A stretch of 64,000 nt of DNA from Faecalicatena contorta (GTDB lineage Bacteria; Bacillota; Clostridia; Lachnospirales; Lachnospiraceae): the NCBI RefSeq assembly GCF_039521745.1, contig NZ_BAAACT010000004.1; one strand, 5' to 3'. The position numbers and the translations under genes are program-made. The notes below the pieces were generated by a model. It had not been told where the DNA came from, did not search any database, and was given only the letters and a program-made list of their open reading frames with translations. Shown in pieces: positions 31,419-40,569 of this stretch (positions within the stretch are counted from its first letter, which is position 1; each line of letters opens with the position of its first letter).

Positions 31419-32114
31419 ATGTATAATATTTTAGTTTGTGATGATGATAAGGAAATCGTAGAAGCAATCGAGATATATTTATCCCAGGAAGGCTATCATG
31501 TACTGAAAGCCTATGACGGGGCAGAGGCATTGAAGATGCTTGAATCGCAGGAAGTGCATCTGCTTGTACTGGATGTCATGATGCCCAGACTGGACGGAAT
31601 CAGAGCCACCCTTAAAATTCGAGAGAACAACAGCATCCCGATTATTATCCTGTCCGCTAAATCTGAGGACGCGGATAAGATTCTGGGACTGAACGTCGGC
31701 GCCGACGATTATGTAACAAAACCATTTAATCCATTGGAACTGGTAGCGAGGGTCAAATCTCAACTGCGCAGATATACCCAGCTCGGAGGCAGTGTTAAGG
31801 AAAAGTCCGAGCGGGTGTATGAGGTTGGCGGCCTTGCTATTAATGATGATCTGAAAGAAGTTACCGTGGACGGAGAGGTTGTGAAGCTGACACCTATCGA
31901 GTATAACATTTTATTATTATTAATGAAAAATCAGGGGAGAGTTTTTTCTATAGACCAGATTTATGAATCGATCTGGAATGAAGATGCAATCGGAGCGGAC
32001 AATACGGTTGCCGTGCATATCCGGCATATTCGGGAAAAGATTGAGATCAACCCGAAGGAGCCCAGATACCTGAAGGTCGTCTGGGGCGTTGGGTATAAGA
32101 TAGAAAAACTCTAG
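31419..32114 (+). CDS. OmpR-family response regulator
   Basis: A 231-residue regulator: receiver domain 1-120 with acidic CDDDKE, phospho-acceptor Asp in LVLDVMMP at about 51 and Lys in VTKPFNP at about 101, then a winged-helix DNA-binding domain (about 130-231, LTPIEYNILLLLMKNQGRVFS..VAVHIRHIREKI). GGGAGGTGAT precedes the ATG. It lies 11 bp before its kinase. Targets are unknown. The mobile element sits immediately upstream and may have altered its promoter. Confidence 0.93.
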   Translation: MYNILVCDDDKEIVEAIEIYLSQEGYHVLKAYDGAEALKMLESQEVHLLVLDVMMPRLDGIRATLKIRENNSIPIIILSAKSEDADKILGLNVGADDYVTKPFNPLELVARVKSQLRRYTQLGGSVKEKSERVYEVGGLAINDDLKEVTVDGEVVKLTPIEYNILLLLMKNQGRVFSIDQIYESIWNEDAIGADNTVAVHIRHIREKIEINPKEPRYLKVVWGVGYKIEKL

Positions 32115-32125
32115 GAAGGAGCGAT

Positions 32126-34714
32126 ATGAAAAACTGGTATAAAAAGCCGGTGACGAAAGGGATTCTGCTGCTGCTTGCCCACCTTACGGTAGTTACAGCC
32201 GTTCTTGGCATGGTAATCATGCTGGCTTTTTTCGGAAGCAGAGGGAGCGATAGTTTTCTGAAGTCTGCGAGCAAGCCATATGAAGAATCCGCGAGTTTTA
32301 AGAATTTAGTATCCAGTGCCACATGGGATGTCATGGAAGGCATTGCTATGAAGAATAATTTTGAGACAGACGGCAAATATAATCCCGAAAAGCTGGTTGA
32401 TATTATAAATTTTGCGAAGAACGGAGTAATAGACGGGGAGAATGAAAGCGGTCTGGCATACACCCTGGAGGACCTCGTGAACTGGAGCAGCGAGTACACG
32501 GAGGAAGGGGCCAGCTACGATGACAATGGTGTGGTTGTCTGCGAGAAGCCTGACGGAACTTATCATTATTATTATACGGGAGAGTTTAAGTCTCTGATTG
32601 AGGATAATAAACTGAGGCTGGAAGTCGAAGGAATTACATCTGAAGATTTTATGAATCAGCTGGAAAACGGATATTATACATCGGGTTATTATAATAGTAT
32701 GGCAATTAAGAATACCGATGGTATCACGGTGTATACGGACTGCTGGACATTCAGCGAGGCATTGCGGGAAAAGTATACGCCGGCAGGGGCTGCCAATATT
32801 CTAGAGGTGGTAAACAAATCGCCGGAGCTCAATGGGAAACTGTCCCGGGTATACGGCTATCTGCAGAACATTCTGAGTACGCTGTCATCCCAGGTTGACA
32901 GATACCTTTATTCAGGAGATACATGGGAAGAAGGGAACACGAATTTCATTTACATGTTTGTAGATGAAAGTGCGAAAAAAGTATATACAAATAACAGCCA
33001 TCTCCGGGATTACGATTCTGTAAAAGAAAATCTGGAACAGATGAAGGCCGGCGGCAGCAATAAGTATTTGATTGTAAGGCCGAAACTGGCAGAGTTTGAG
33101 ACGAATATGGATATTTCTGCCAATGAATGGCGTTCTATGGTGAAGTCCTACAATTACAGACAAAAGGCAGACTGCATTTTTGCGGCGGCTGTGGATACAA
33201 ACTTTCCAATACAGGACGTATTTTATGCGGATGCACAGGATTATGATACCTATGCGCCTCATATGAGATTGGCGGTGGCTGGAAGTACAATCTGCTCCAT
33301 CTTATTCCTTGTAATCCTGATATGGATGACACTGATAGCGGGAAGGAGCGGCAAGGACGGTGAAGTCCACCTGAATCTGTTTGACAGGTGGAAGACGGAA
33401 CTGGGTGCGGCGTTTGTTATCCTGTTATGGCTGATACCTGTCACCTTTTTAGGAAGCATGTGGGGCGGTATCGGATCACTTTCTAATACATCGGTTTATC
33501 CGGATGGCAGCTATTCGTGGGAATTATTTACGAATATGGCATACAGAGGGTATGGCAGTTATTTGAGATTATCTGATTTAATATTAATGGGAATACTTGC
33601 GGCATTCACTACGGCGTGTTTCCTGTTTGGTTACCTGAGCCTTGTGCGCAGAATTAAGGCAGGGACCGTCTGGAAGAATAGCCTGCTGAGGAGTGTTTGT
33701 CTGTTTTTAAAAGAGTTTTGGCTGAACCGTAATGTAACATTCCGGGCAGTATTCTCATTGGGTGTCTTTATGGTAATACACTGGCTGGCAATTGGGGTTA
33801 GAGGTTTTTCCGGCTTTTTTATCCTCATGCTGCTGACAGAGGCGGCCGCCGTATTTTTGGTAGTAAGAGGGGCTGTTTCGAAGAGCAGGATAAAAAGAGG
33901 AATCCGGGAGATTGCATCAGGCAACGTGGATTATCAGATCCCGCTGGACCGCCTTAACGGCGGGGACTTGAAGATGGCCGAGATGGTGAATAATATCGGC
34001 AACGGCTTGCAGCGGGCTGTGGAAGAGGGCATGAAGAGTGAACGTCTGAAGACCGATCTGATCACAAATGTGTCCCATGATATTAAGACCCCGCTGACAT
34101 CCATCATCAACTATGTAGATTTGTTAAAGCGGGAGAATTTTAATGATCCAAAGATAAAGGGCTATCTCGATATACTGGAGGCAAAGGCGCAGCGCCTGAA
34201 AACATTAACGGAAGATGTTGTGGAAGCATCCAAAGTGAGCAGCGGGAATATTGTCCTGGAATTCATGGACGTCAATTTGGTGGAGATGATCAATCAGACT
34301 GCCGGGGAGTTTGCAGAAAAATTCGCAGCAAAGAACCTGGAAATGATACAGAACCTGCCGGACGGGCCGGCAATGATTCACGTGGATGGAAGGCGGATGT
34401 GGCGTGTACTGGAGAATATCTATAACAATGCCGCCAAGTACGCAATGCCCGGAACACGTGTATATGCGGATCTGTGGGTGACGGAGGAGAATGTAGGCTT
34501 CTCTCTGAAGAATATTTCCGAACAGCCTCTTAATATCTCTGCGGATGAACTAACAGAACGTTTTATCAGAGGTGATATCTCAAGAAGCACGGAAGGCAGC
34601 GGACTGGGCCTGTCAATTGCTAAGAGCCTGACAACAATGCAGGAAGGAGATTTCAGACTTTATCTGGACGGCGATTTGTTTAAAGTAACGATAGAGTTTC
34701 CTCGGGTGAAGTAA
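32126..34714 (+). CDS. Large membrane sensor histidine kinase
   Basis: An 862-residue kinase with a first membrane segment at about 12-33, a large extracellular domain (about 35-385), then four or five membrane segments between about 388 and 595, a dimerisation box NVSHDIKTPLTSIINYVDLL (His site) at about 650 and a C-terminal ATPase domain with an N-box (ENIYNNAAKYA) and GSGLGLSIAKSL. The multi-pass central part is larger than in ordinary two-helix sensors. AAGGAG precedes the ATG. It partners the regulator at 31419. The ligand is unknown. Confidence 0.9.
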   Translation: MKNWYKKPVTKGILLLLAHLTVVTAVLGMVIMLAFFGSRGSDSFLKSASKPYEESASFKNLVSSATWDVMEGIAMKNNFETDGKYNPEKLVDIINFAKNGVIDGENESGLAYTLEDLVNWSSEYTEEGASYDDNGVVVCEKPDGTYHYYYTGEFKSLIEDNKLRLEVEGITSEDFMNQLENGYYTSGYYNSMAIKNTDGITVYTDCWTFSEALREKYTPAGAANILEVVNKSPELNGKLSRVYGYLQNILSTLSSQVDRYLYSGDTWEEGNTNFIYMFVDESAKKVYTNNSHLRDYDSVKENLEQMKAGGSNKYLIVRPKLAEFETNMDISANEWRSMVKSYNYRQKADCIFAAAVDTNFPIQDVFYADAQDYDTYAPHMRLAVAGSTICSILFLVILIWMTLIAGRSGKDGEVHLNLFDRWKTELGAAFVILLWLIPVTFLGSMWGGIGSLSNTSVYPDGSYSWELFTNMAYRGYGSYLRLSDLILMGILAAFTTACFLFGYLSLVRRIKAGTVWKNSLLRSVCLFLKEFWLNRNVTFRAVFSLGVFMVIHWLAIGVRGFSGFFILMLLTEAAAVFLVVRGAVSKSRIKRGIREIASGNVDYQIPLDRLNGGDLKMAEMVNNIGNGLQRAVEEGMKSERLKTDLITNVSHDIKTPLTSIINYVDLLKRENFNDPKIKGYLDILEAKAQRLKTLTEDVVEASKVSSGNIVLEFMDVNLVEMINQTAGEFAEKFAAKNLEMIQNLPDGPAMIHVDGRRMWRVLENIYNNAAKYAMPGTRVYADLWVTEENVGFSLKNISEQPLNISADELTERFIRGDISRSTEGSGLGLSIAKSLTTMQEGDFRLYLDGDLFKVTIEFPRVK

Positions 34715-34727
34715 ATCGGGGAAATGT

Positions 34728-34771
34728 TCAAAGGGGTCAGACCCTGCTGCAAAGGGGTCTGACCCCTTTGC
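34728..34771. repeat. Tandem GGGGTC/GACCCC palindromes after the kinase gene
   Basis: A half-length TTCAAAGGGGTCAGACCCTG (34727-34746) is followed by a perfect hairpin GCAAAGGGGTC / GACCCCTTTGC (34749-34771). A T-rich run (about 34775-34781) follows the second, so it can serve as a terminator for the two-component operon. Confidence 0.85.
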
Positions 34772-34931
34772 GTTCCTTTTTCAGAATATTCTCATTTTTT
34801 CTAATATGTTTTGGCTTTTTGAGGATACTGATATTATAAAGTGTACCCAATCAGGAAGTGTTTCTTGCACCATCCGGTGTTTTGCTTTACAATTAGGTAG
34901 GAACGAATGATGGTTGATTTAAGAGGTGCTT

Positions 34932-36083
34932 ATGGAATCTTTACAGGAATTACTGGTTGATATTTTAAATATAGATTTTATTCAGGGGATTCTTAGTAAT
35001 CCCCGTACGAAGGATGGGGTGCTGAAGATTAAGGTGCGGCCGGTGGAAAAGAAGGGAAGTCTTTATTTTCAATTTGAATCTTTCACGGAGACGCAGGCGT
35101 TCCATGAGAATCTGACGGCGGAGGATGCGGGCAGGAGGATCGTGGAGTATATGTCGGCATTCCGGCAGATGCAGATGACGACGAGGTCAATGAATTATAC
35201 GGTTCTTGTGAGCAAGAAGGGGAAAGTTACGATTCAGAGGAAGAGACAGGCTGCGGAGGTGAAGGCGCCGGAATTATCGCATAACCGAAGTAAGAAGTAT
35301 ATTCTGCAGGAGGGGACGGTGGTTCCGTTTCTTCAGGATCTGGGGGTGATGACCAGCGATGGGAGCGTTGTCAAAGCCCGGTTTGATAAGTTTCGGCAGA
35401 TTAACCGTTTTCTGGAGTTTATTGAGGATATTCTGCCTCAGCTTGACTGGGGGCGTGAGCTTACTATTCTGGATTTTGGCTGCGGAAAGTCTTATCTGAC
35501 GTTTGCGATGTATCATTATCTACACGAAATGCAGCAGTATAATATACGTATCATCGGCCTTGACCTGAAACGGGATGTGATTGAGAATTGCAATCGGCTG
35601 GCGAAAAAGTACGGTTATGATAAACTGCAATTTTTGGAGGGGGATATTGCGGATTATGAAGGCGTACAGTCTGTCGATATGGTGGTAACGCTCCATGCCT
35701 GTGATACGGCGACAGATTATGCGCTGGCCAAAGCCATTGGCTGGAATGCAAAGGTGATTCTTTCAGTCCCCTGTTGTCAGCATGAATTGAATGGGCAGAT
35801 GCAAAACAGAGATCTGGCTCCGGTCATGGATTATGGCCTTTTAAAGGAACGGTTTGCCGCTCTGGTGACCGACGGGCTGCGGGCAAAGTATCTGGAGGCT
35901 TTCGGATATGCCACACAGGTCTTGGAATTTATCGATATGGAGCATACGCCGAAGAATATACTGCTGCGTGCGGTGAAAACCGGTAAAAGCAGTACTGATG
36001 CAGAACAAAAAATCAAAGAATGTGAGACATTGCTTCATGTAAATCCGATCCTGGGAAGACTGTTGTATCCGGATGGGGAATGA
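34932..36083 (+). CDS. SAM-dependent methyltransferase (Methyltransf_32 type)
   Basis: A 383-residue protein. The C-terminal half holds the SAM fold: motif I ILDFGCGKSYLTFAMYHYL at about 177, acidic GLDLKRDVIENC at about 212, then VTLHACDTATDYAL and SVPCCQHELN. The arrangement matches class I methyltransferases that act on RNA or protein in Firmicutes, and the substrate is not known. The N-terminal 150 residues are a separate domain of unknown role. An in-frame GTG at 34926 exists, but the ATG at 34932 after AAGAGGTG is preferred. Confidence 0.82.
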   Translation: MESLQELLVDILNIDFIQGILSNPRTKDGVLKIKVRPVEKKGSLYFQFESFTETQAFHENLTAEDAGRRIVEYMSAFRQMQMTTRSMNYTVLVSKKGKVTIQRKRQAAEVKAPELSHNRSKKYILQEGTVVPFLQDLGVMTSDGSVVKARFDKFRQINRFLEFIEDILPQLDWGRELTILDFGCGKSYLTFAMYHYLHEMQQYNIRIIGLDLKRDVIENCNRLAKKYGYDKLQFLEGDIADYEGVQSVDMVVTLHACDTATDYALAKAIGWNAKVILSVPCCQHELNGQMQNRDLAPVMDYGLLKERFAALVTDGLRAKYLEAFGYATQVLEFIDMEHTPKNILLRAVKTGKSSTDAEQKIKECETLLHVNPILGRLLYPDGE

Positions 36084-36128
36084 GAATGGGAGTTGGGATA
36101 ATCTTTTTTTAATAAAGGGGACAGACAA

Positions 36129-38564
36129 ATGAAAAAAAAGAGGTGGATAAAAGCAGGCATTTTGGCGGGCGTGTTTCTTATCGCGATTGTCATAAGCAGT
36201 CTGCTGACAAACAGAGGAACGGCCGATTTGACAGTTGACCTGAGCGAGCCTTCTCTGCCGCGGATTTCTTTTTCGGTACAGGGGAAAAATGTAAATGCGC
36301 TGGCCGGCTATGTTAATGAAATGGATATCACCGCTATGCGGGATACGATAACTCCGCTGGAAGAAAACGGAACGCTTCAGATGGCAGTAGATACGGATGG
36401 CAATGTAATACAGGAAATCCATTATGAGGTATACTCACTGGATGGGGAAGAGATTTATAAAAAGGGTGAGATTAAGGATCTTTCTGACACTGCAATACAG
36501 CTGGATTTAAACGGCGCTCTGGCGGAAGGGATATCGGAAGCTGTTCTAAAGGTCACACTAAAGGTGGAAAAGCAAGATATTTATTTCTATACGAGGATTG
36601 AGCGTCCAGATGATCTTGCTGTCGGAGAATGCCTGAATTTTGCAGAAGACTTTCATACTAAGACATTTGACAAAAAAAATGCGTCCGATCTTAGCACATA
36701 CCTTGAACCCAACGAAGAAGGAGATAATACAACCTTTCAGACGGTAACAATTCACTCCAGCAGTTCGCAGCTGACCTGGGGAAACCTGGCCCCTGAGATT
36801 TCCAGTGATGTTGAATGGAGCATCAAGGAGAGCAACAGTGTATATACCTCTCTTCTGGCGAAGTATCAGGTAACGTGTGTGGGGGATGGGGAAGAGGTCG
36901 AAACATACAATATCAAGGAATTCTTTCGGGTGAGATACAGTGGAGATGAATTATACCTGCTGGATTATAACCGAAGTATGAATCAGGTATTTAATGGCAA
37001 TAAAAAAGTTTTAAACGAAAATGGTATCCTGCTTGGTATAGCTTCATCTAATGTGCCGTACGAGACGAACAAAAATGGCACAATCGTTTCTTTTGTACAG
37101 GAAAGAGATCTTTGGACATACAATCAGGATGCGGATGAGCTCTCACTGGTGTTCAGCTTTGCAAACAAAGAAGGTCATGACGTACGGAGCAGGTACGATC
37201 AGCATGAAGTACGGATCATCAGTGTGGATGACAACGGCAGTACGGCATTTGCAGTTTATGGATATATGAACAGGGGCGAGCACGAGGGGGAAGTCGGTGT
37301 TGACGTGTATTACTTTGACATCGACAAAAATGCAGTGGAGGAGAAGGCGTTTATTCCAAGCAACAAGTCTTTTGCCATCGCAGAAGACGAGCTGGGCAAG
37401 ATGGTGTACTACAGCCATGAGCGGCAGATGCTCTATGTACTCGCGGGCGGAAAGCTGTACCAGGTTGATCTGGATAACAATAAGCAGGAGGTTCTTGCGG
37501 AGGATCTGGCGGAGGGTCAGTATACGGCGTCCGATGACGGACACATGCTGGCTTATCAGACGAATGGGTCATTGGAAGATGCTACGGAGATCAGAGTGCT
37601 CAATCTGAAAAACGGGAAAGAAAATATTGTGGAGGCAAAAGACGGAGAAACGATCCGTCCGCTCGGGTTTGTGTCCAGCGACTTTATATATGGATATCAG
37701 AGGCCGTCAGATAAGGGCAGAACGGTTGCCGGGGAGGATCTGCTTCCTATGTATGAGCTGGAGATCCGGGACAGTAAAAATAAAGTTGTAAAAACCTATT
37801 CTGTGGAAGAAACGTATATTTCGGATATTATTATTGAAGAAAACCTGGTGACGCTGAATCGGGTCACAAAATCAGGAGACACATATACGGGAACAAAACA
37901 GGATTATATCAGTAATAATGAAGTAAGAAAAGAGAGTAATATCACACTGGAATCCTATACCACAGATTTAAAAGAAAAGCAGATGAGGCTCACATATGCG
38001 GATGGAATTGAAGACCAGTCGCCGAAGATTCTGAGACCGAAACAGGTTATGCTGGATGAGGCGGTGAGGATTGCGTTTGACGGGAAAGTAAAAGCAGATA
38101 AATATTATGTATATGGCATGGGAGAGCTGATTGAAATTTACGACAAGGCGGCGTATGCAATTCAAAAGGCGGAACAGGTATCGGGCGTAGTGATATCTTC
38201 GGATCAGTCATATATCTGGGAAAAGGGTAACCGGGATCTGGTATATTACACAGAAGCACAGACATTTAAGCGGGCAGATGATCAGACCTCTTTTGATGCT
38301 TGTGAGGAGCAGATGAAGCAGTATCATGCAAAAAGGGTGAATCTGACAGGCTGTACTTTGAGCCAGGTACTCTACGTTATTAATAAAGGCCTCCCTGTAA
38401 TTGCCATGACAGATTCCAGCCACGCCATTCTTCTGACCGGATACAGTACGACGGATGTAACGTACATTGATCCCGACAGCGGTGAGGAGAATACAGTCAG
38501 CGTAAATGATATGGAGGCAATGACGGCGGGAAGCGGCAATACATTTATAGGATATGTGAAGTAA
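36129..38564 (+). CDS. Membrane-anchored C39-peptidase-like protein, probably catalytically dead
   Basis: An 811-residue protein with one N-terminal membrane segment (about 9-26) and a long extracellular part with propeller-like repeats (about 240-560). The C-terminal domain resembles the C39 papain-like fold: a VIAMTDSSHAILLTGY His motif at about 757 and YIDPDSGE Asp motif at about 778 are present. At the place where such proteins have the QxxCGP catalytic Cys I see SSDQSYIWEKG, with no Cys. It may bind rather than cleave peptides. Neighbour genes give no further clue. Confidence 0.68.
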   Translation: MKKKRWIKAGILAGVFLIAIVISSLLTNRGTADLTVDLSEPSLPRISFSVQGKNVNALAGYVNEMDITAMRDTITPLEENGTLQMAVDTDGNVIQEIHYEVYSLDGEEIYKKGEIKDLSDTAIQLDLNGALAEGISEAVLKVTLKVEKQDIYFYTRIERPDDLAVGECLNFAEDFHTKTFDKKNASDLSTYLEPNEEGDNTTFQTVTIHSSSSQLTWGNLAPEISSDVEWSIKESNSVYTSLLAKYQVTCVGDGEEVETYNIKEFFRVRYSGDELYLLDYNRSMNQVFNGNKKVLNENGILLGIASSNVPYETNKNGTIVSFVQERDLWTYNQDADELSLVFSFANKEGHDVRSRYDQHEVRIISVDDNGSTAFAVYGYMNRGEHEGEVGVDVYYFDIDKNAVEEKAFIPSNKSFAIAEDELGKMVYYSHERQMLYVLAGGKLYQVDLDNNKQEVLAEDLAEGQYTASDDGHMLAYQTNGSLEDATEIRVLNLKNGKENIVEAKDGETIRPLGFVSSDFIYGYQRPSDKGRTVAGEDLLPMYELEIRDSKNKVVKTYSVEETYISDIIIEENLVTLNRVTKSGDTYTGTKQDYISNNEVRKESNITLESYTTDLKEKQMRLTYADGIEDQSPKILRPKQVMLDEAVRIAFDGKVKADKYYVYGMGELIEIYDKAAYAIQKAEQVSGVVISSDQSYIWEKGNRDLVYYTEAQTFKRADDQTSFDACEEQMKQYHAKRVNLTGCTLSQVLYVINKGLPVIAMTDSSHAILLTGYSTTDVTYIDPDSGEENTVSVNDMEAMTAGSGNTFIGYVK

Positions 38565-38590
38565 ACAAAAATGTAATATTAGAATTAGAA

Positions 38591-38634
38591 AAAGGACCAT
38601 TTTCCGGAAAATATATCTCCGAAGATGGTCCTTT
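38591..38634. terminator. Shared terminator between convergent genes
   Basis: AAAGGACCAT (38591-38600) / ATGGTCCTTT (38625-38634) with an inner CGG/CCG pair. A-rich upstream and T-rich downstream flanks allow function for both the C39-like gene and queT. Confidence 0.75.
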
Positions 38635-38661
38635 CCAGATTTAAAAATAGCACGCTTTATA

Positions 38662-39159
38662 TTACGCTGTTCTGAAAATTGTGTGCCGGTACTTGTTCAG
38701 TGCGGTATATACGATCATTCCAAGGACTCCGCATGATATGACTTCTCCGATGCCTACGGTCAGCATCATAAAAGGAATTGGGAGCGGTACTTGGTATCCG
38801 TAGCGCAGGACAAACGGTACGATCAGTACATTAGCAAGAATCGGAGGCAGTGGGGCAAGAAATCTGCTTTTGCGGCGCAGCTGCCATGTAAAGACGGCGC
38901 CAATCAAAGTGGCAAGACTGCCAAAAATAATGTCCGGCAGAATACAGCCTCCAAAGATGTTGCTGATCAGGCATCCGATAAACAGCCCCGGGATGGCAGC
39001 AGGGGTAAACACTGGAAGAATCGTCAGTGCTTCGGAAATACGAACCTGCACCTCACCATAACTGAACGGCGCAAACACAATGGTCAGCACCACATAGATC
39101 GCAGCGATCATCGCTGCCTGTGCTGTGAACAGCACTTTTTTGCTCTGTAAATCTTTCAT
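38662..39159 (-). CDS. queT: QueT family queuosine-precursor transporter (ECF S-component)
   Basis: A 165-residue protein with five or six membrane helices (MIAAIYVVLTIVFAPFSYGEVQVRISEALTILPVFTP is the family hallmark). It is the substrate-binding subunit of an energy-coupling-factor importer for queuosine precursors, and the ATPase/T components are elsewhere. AAGGAGAATTT precedes the ATG. It has a long structured leader with a terminator-like hairpin (39200-39305). Confidence 0.9.
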   Translation of the reverse strand: MKDLQSKKVLFTAQAAMIAAIYVVLTIVFAPFSYGEVQVRISEALTILPVFTPAAIPGLFIGCLISNIFGGCILPDIIFGSLATLIGAVFTWQLRRKSRFLAPLPPILANVLIVPFVLRYGYQVPLPIPFMMLTVGIGEVISCGVLGMIVYTALNKYRHTIFRTA

Positions 39160-39199
39160 TATTAAATTCTCCTTTAGTTTTGTTTTACGAGTGGAAGGT

Positions 39200-39305
39200 C
39201 TCGAACACTCGCGCCTTAGCGTACAAAAAGGCTGCCTGTGGCAGGCTTCTTGTTGTAGCCACAGCCCTTTAGACCTTATTTTTACAGGGCTTTGGAACGG
39301 CTCTT
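39200..39305 (-). promoter_or_regulatory. Structured leader of queT, possible preQ1-responsive attenuator
   Basis: Downstream of the promoter the minus-strand leader reads GUUCCAAAGCCCUGUAAAAAUAAGG, then AGGGCU, which can pair with AGCCCU. A later hairpin (GGCUG..CAGCC, GCCUG/CAGGC) is followed by UUUUU (about 39222-39226). The two pairings of AGGGCU exclude each other, as in transcription attenuation. The A-rich tail and AAGG resemble preQ1-I aptamers, but the 5' half of the expected stem would lie at or before the predicted start site, so the class is unproven. Confidence 0.45.
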
Positions 39306-39334
39306 AGTATACCACATGGCATCGAGAAAATCAA
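39306..39334 (-). promoter_or_regulatory. Promoter of queT
   Basis: Minus strand: TTGATT (39334-39329), 17-bp spacer, TATACT (39311-39306). The transcript would begin at about 39299. Confidence 0.75.
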
Positions 39335-39467
39335 GAAATACCCAAGACGGAAGCCTGCTCGCACAATTTCGCACAACAGTGATTGATAATGCCGCATATA
39401 TTTGTTACAATTTCATTGGTAATACATATAAAAGAAAGAATCGAATATATTGCGCTTATGCATGAAG

Positions 39468-39498
39468 CAGCAGGATCACTAAACAGCAGGATCACTAA
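39468..39498. repeat. Short tandem repeat before the oxidoreductase gene
   Basis: CAGCAGGATCACTAA twice (39468-39482, 39484-39498). The rest of 39335-39538 shows no feature I can support. Confidence 0.6.
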
Positions 39499-39538
39499 GC
39501 AGCAAAGGCTAAAGGCAGGATAATTAGGAGGCGGCATT

Positions 39539-40516
39539 ATGAAATTAGGAATAGTAGGAAGCAATTTTATCAGTGACTGGCTGATTGAGGCAGCCGGGCA
39601 GGTACCGGAGGCAGAGATTTGTGCGGTATACTCCAGGAAGCAGGAGACCGGGGATGCATTTGCAGGCAAACACAGCATACCCAATGTATATACAAATTAC
39701 GATGAATTTCTGGAATCGGAGATTGACGCTGTGTACATTGCCACACCAACATATGCACATTGCGGGCAGGCCATTGAGGCGATGAAGCATAAAAAGCATG
39801 TACTGTGCGAAAAGATTCTGGCTGTTAATGAGAGAGAAGCAGCGGCAATGTTTGCCTGTGCAGAGGAAAACGGAGTCGTCCTCCTGGAGGCGATGCGCCC
39901 GGATTTTGACCCGGCTTATAACCTGATCAGGGAACATCTTCCGAAAATCGGAAAGCTGCGCAGGGTGACGGCAGAATACTGTCAGTACTCTTCACGTTAT
40001 GATAAGTTCAGGCAGGGAGAGGTTCTGAATGCCTTTAACCCGGAGCTGTCAAACGCGGCGATTATGGATATTGGGGTATACTGTATCCACACACTGGTCA
40101 GAATGCTGGGAATGCCGAAAGAAATAAAAGCGTTCTCAACTAAATTAGAAAATGGCTTTGAGGGGAGCGGTATTGTCCTTATGCAATACGATGACATGAT
40201 GGCTGAGGCTGTTTATTCAAAGATTACAGATTCTGTGAATCCTGGTATATTCCAGGGAGAAGAGGGAAGTATTCTTATATATGGCATTGCAATGCCGCAG
40301 TCTATTGAAATTGTGTATAGAGACGGGAAAAGGGAAGCGATTCCCTATACACCAGCGCCAAACAATATGGTATATGAAGTCAGGGAATTTGTAAGGCTTG
40401 CGCAGGAAAACTGCTGCGGGCATCCTTATCGAAAGTATTCACTGGATACACTGCGTGCTACGGATGAAGCCAGAAGGCAGAACGGGATTGTATTTCATGC
40501 GGATTCAGTGTTATAA
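39539..40516 (+). CDS. Gfo/Idh/MocA-family NAD(P)-dependent oxidoreductase
   Basis: A 325-residue enzyme: Rossmann fold at the N-terminus (GIVGSNFISDWLIEAA), the family's CEKILAVN motif (E-K catalytic Lys) at about 90, and a C-terminal alpha/beta domain used for dimerisation. It oxidises or reduces a sugar, inositol or similar substrate, and the exact one is unknown. AGGAGG precedes the ATG. It stands alone between queT and asnS. Confidence 0.88.
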   Translation: MKLGIVGSNFISDWLIEAAGQVPEAEICAVYSRKQETGDAFAGKHSIPNVYTNYDEFLESEIDAVYIATPTYAHCGQAIEAMKHKKHVLCEKILAVNEREAAAMFACAEENGVVLLEAMRPDFDPAYNLIREHLPKIGKLRRVTAEYCQYSSRYDKFRQGEVLNAFNPELSNAAIMDIGVYCIHTLVRMLGMPKEIKAFSTKLENGFEGSGIVLMQYDDMMAEAVYSKITDSVNPGIFQGEEGSILIYGIAMPQSIEIVYRDGKREAIPYTPAPNNMVYEVREFVRLAQENCCGHPYRKYSLDTLRATDEARRQNGIVFHADSVL

Positions 40517-40569
40517 TAGTACCAGTGTGTAATAAAAGGAAAAATTTGACGGAATAAGGAGTATTTGGT

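Noticed and set aside
39274..39304. Firm call of a preQ1-I riboswitch
   Set aside because: The best stem (AGAGC/GCCCU) has a mismatch, and its 5' half would lie upstream of the predicted start site. Kept only as a possible attenuator.
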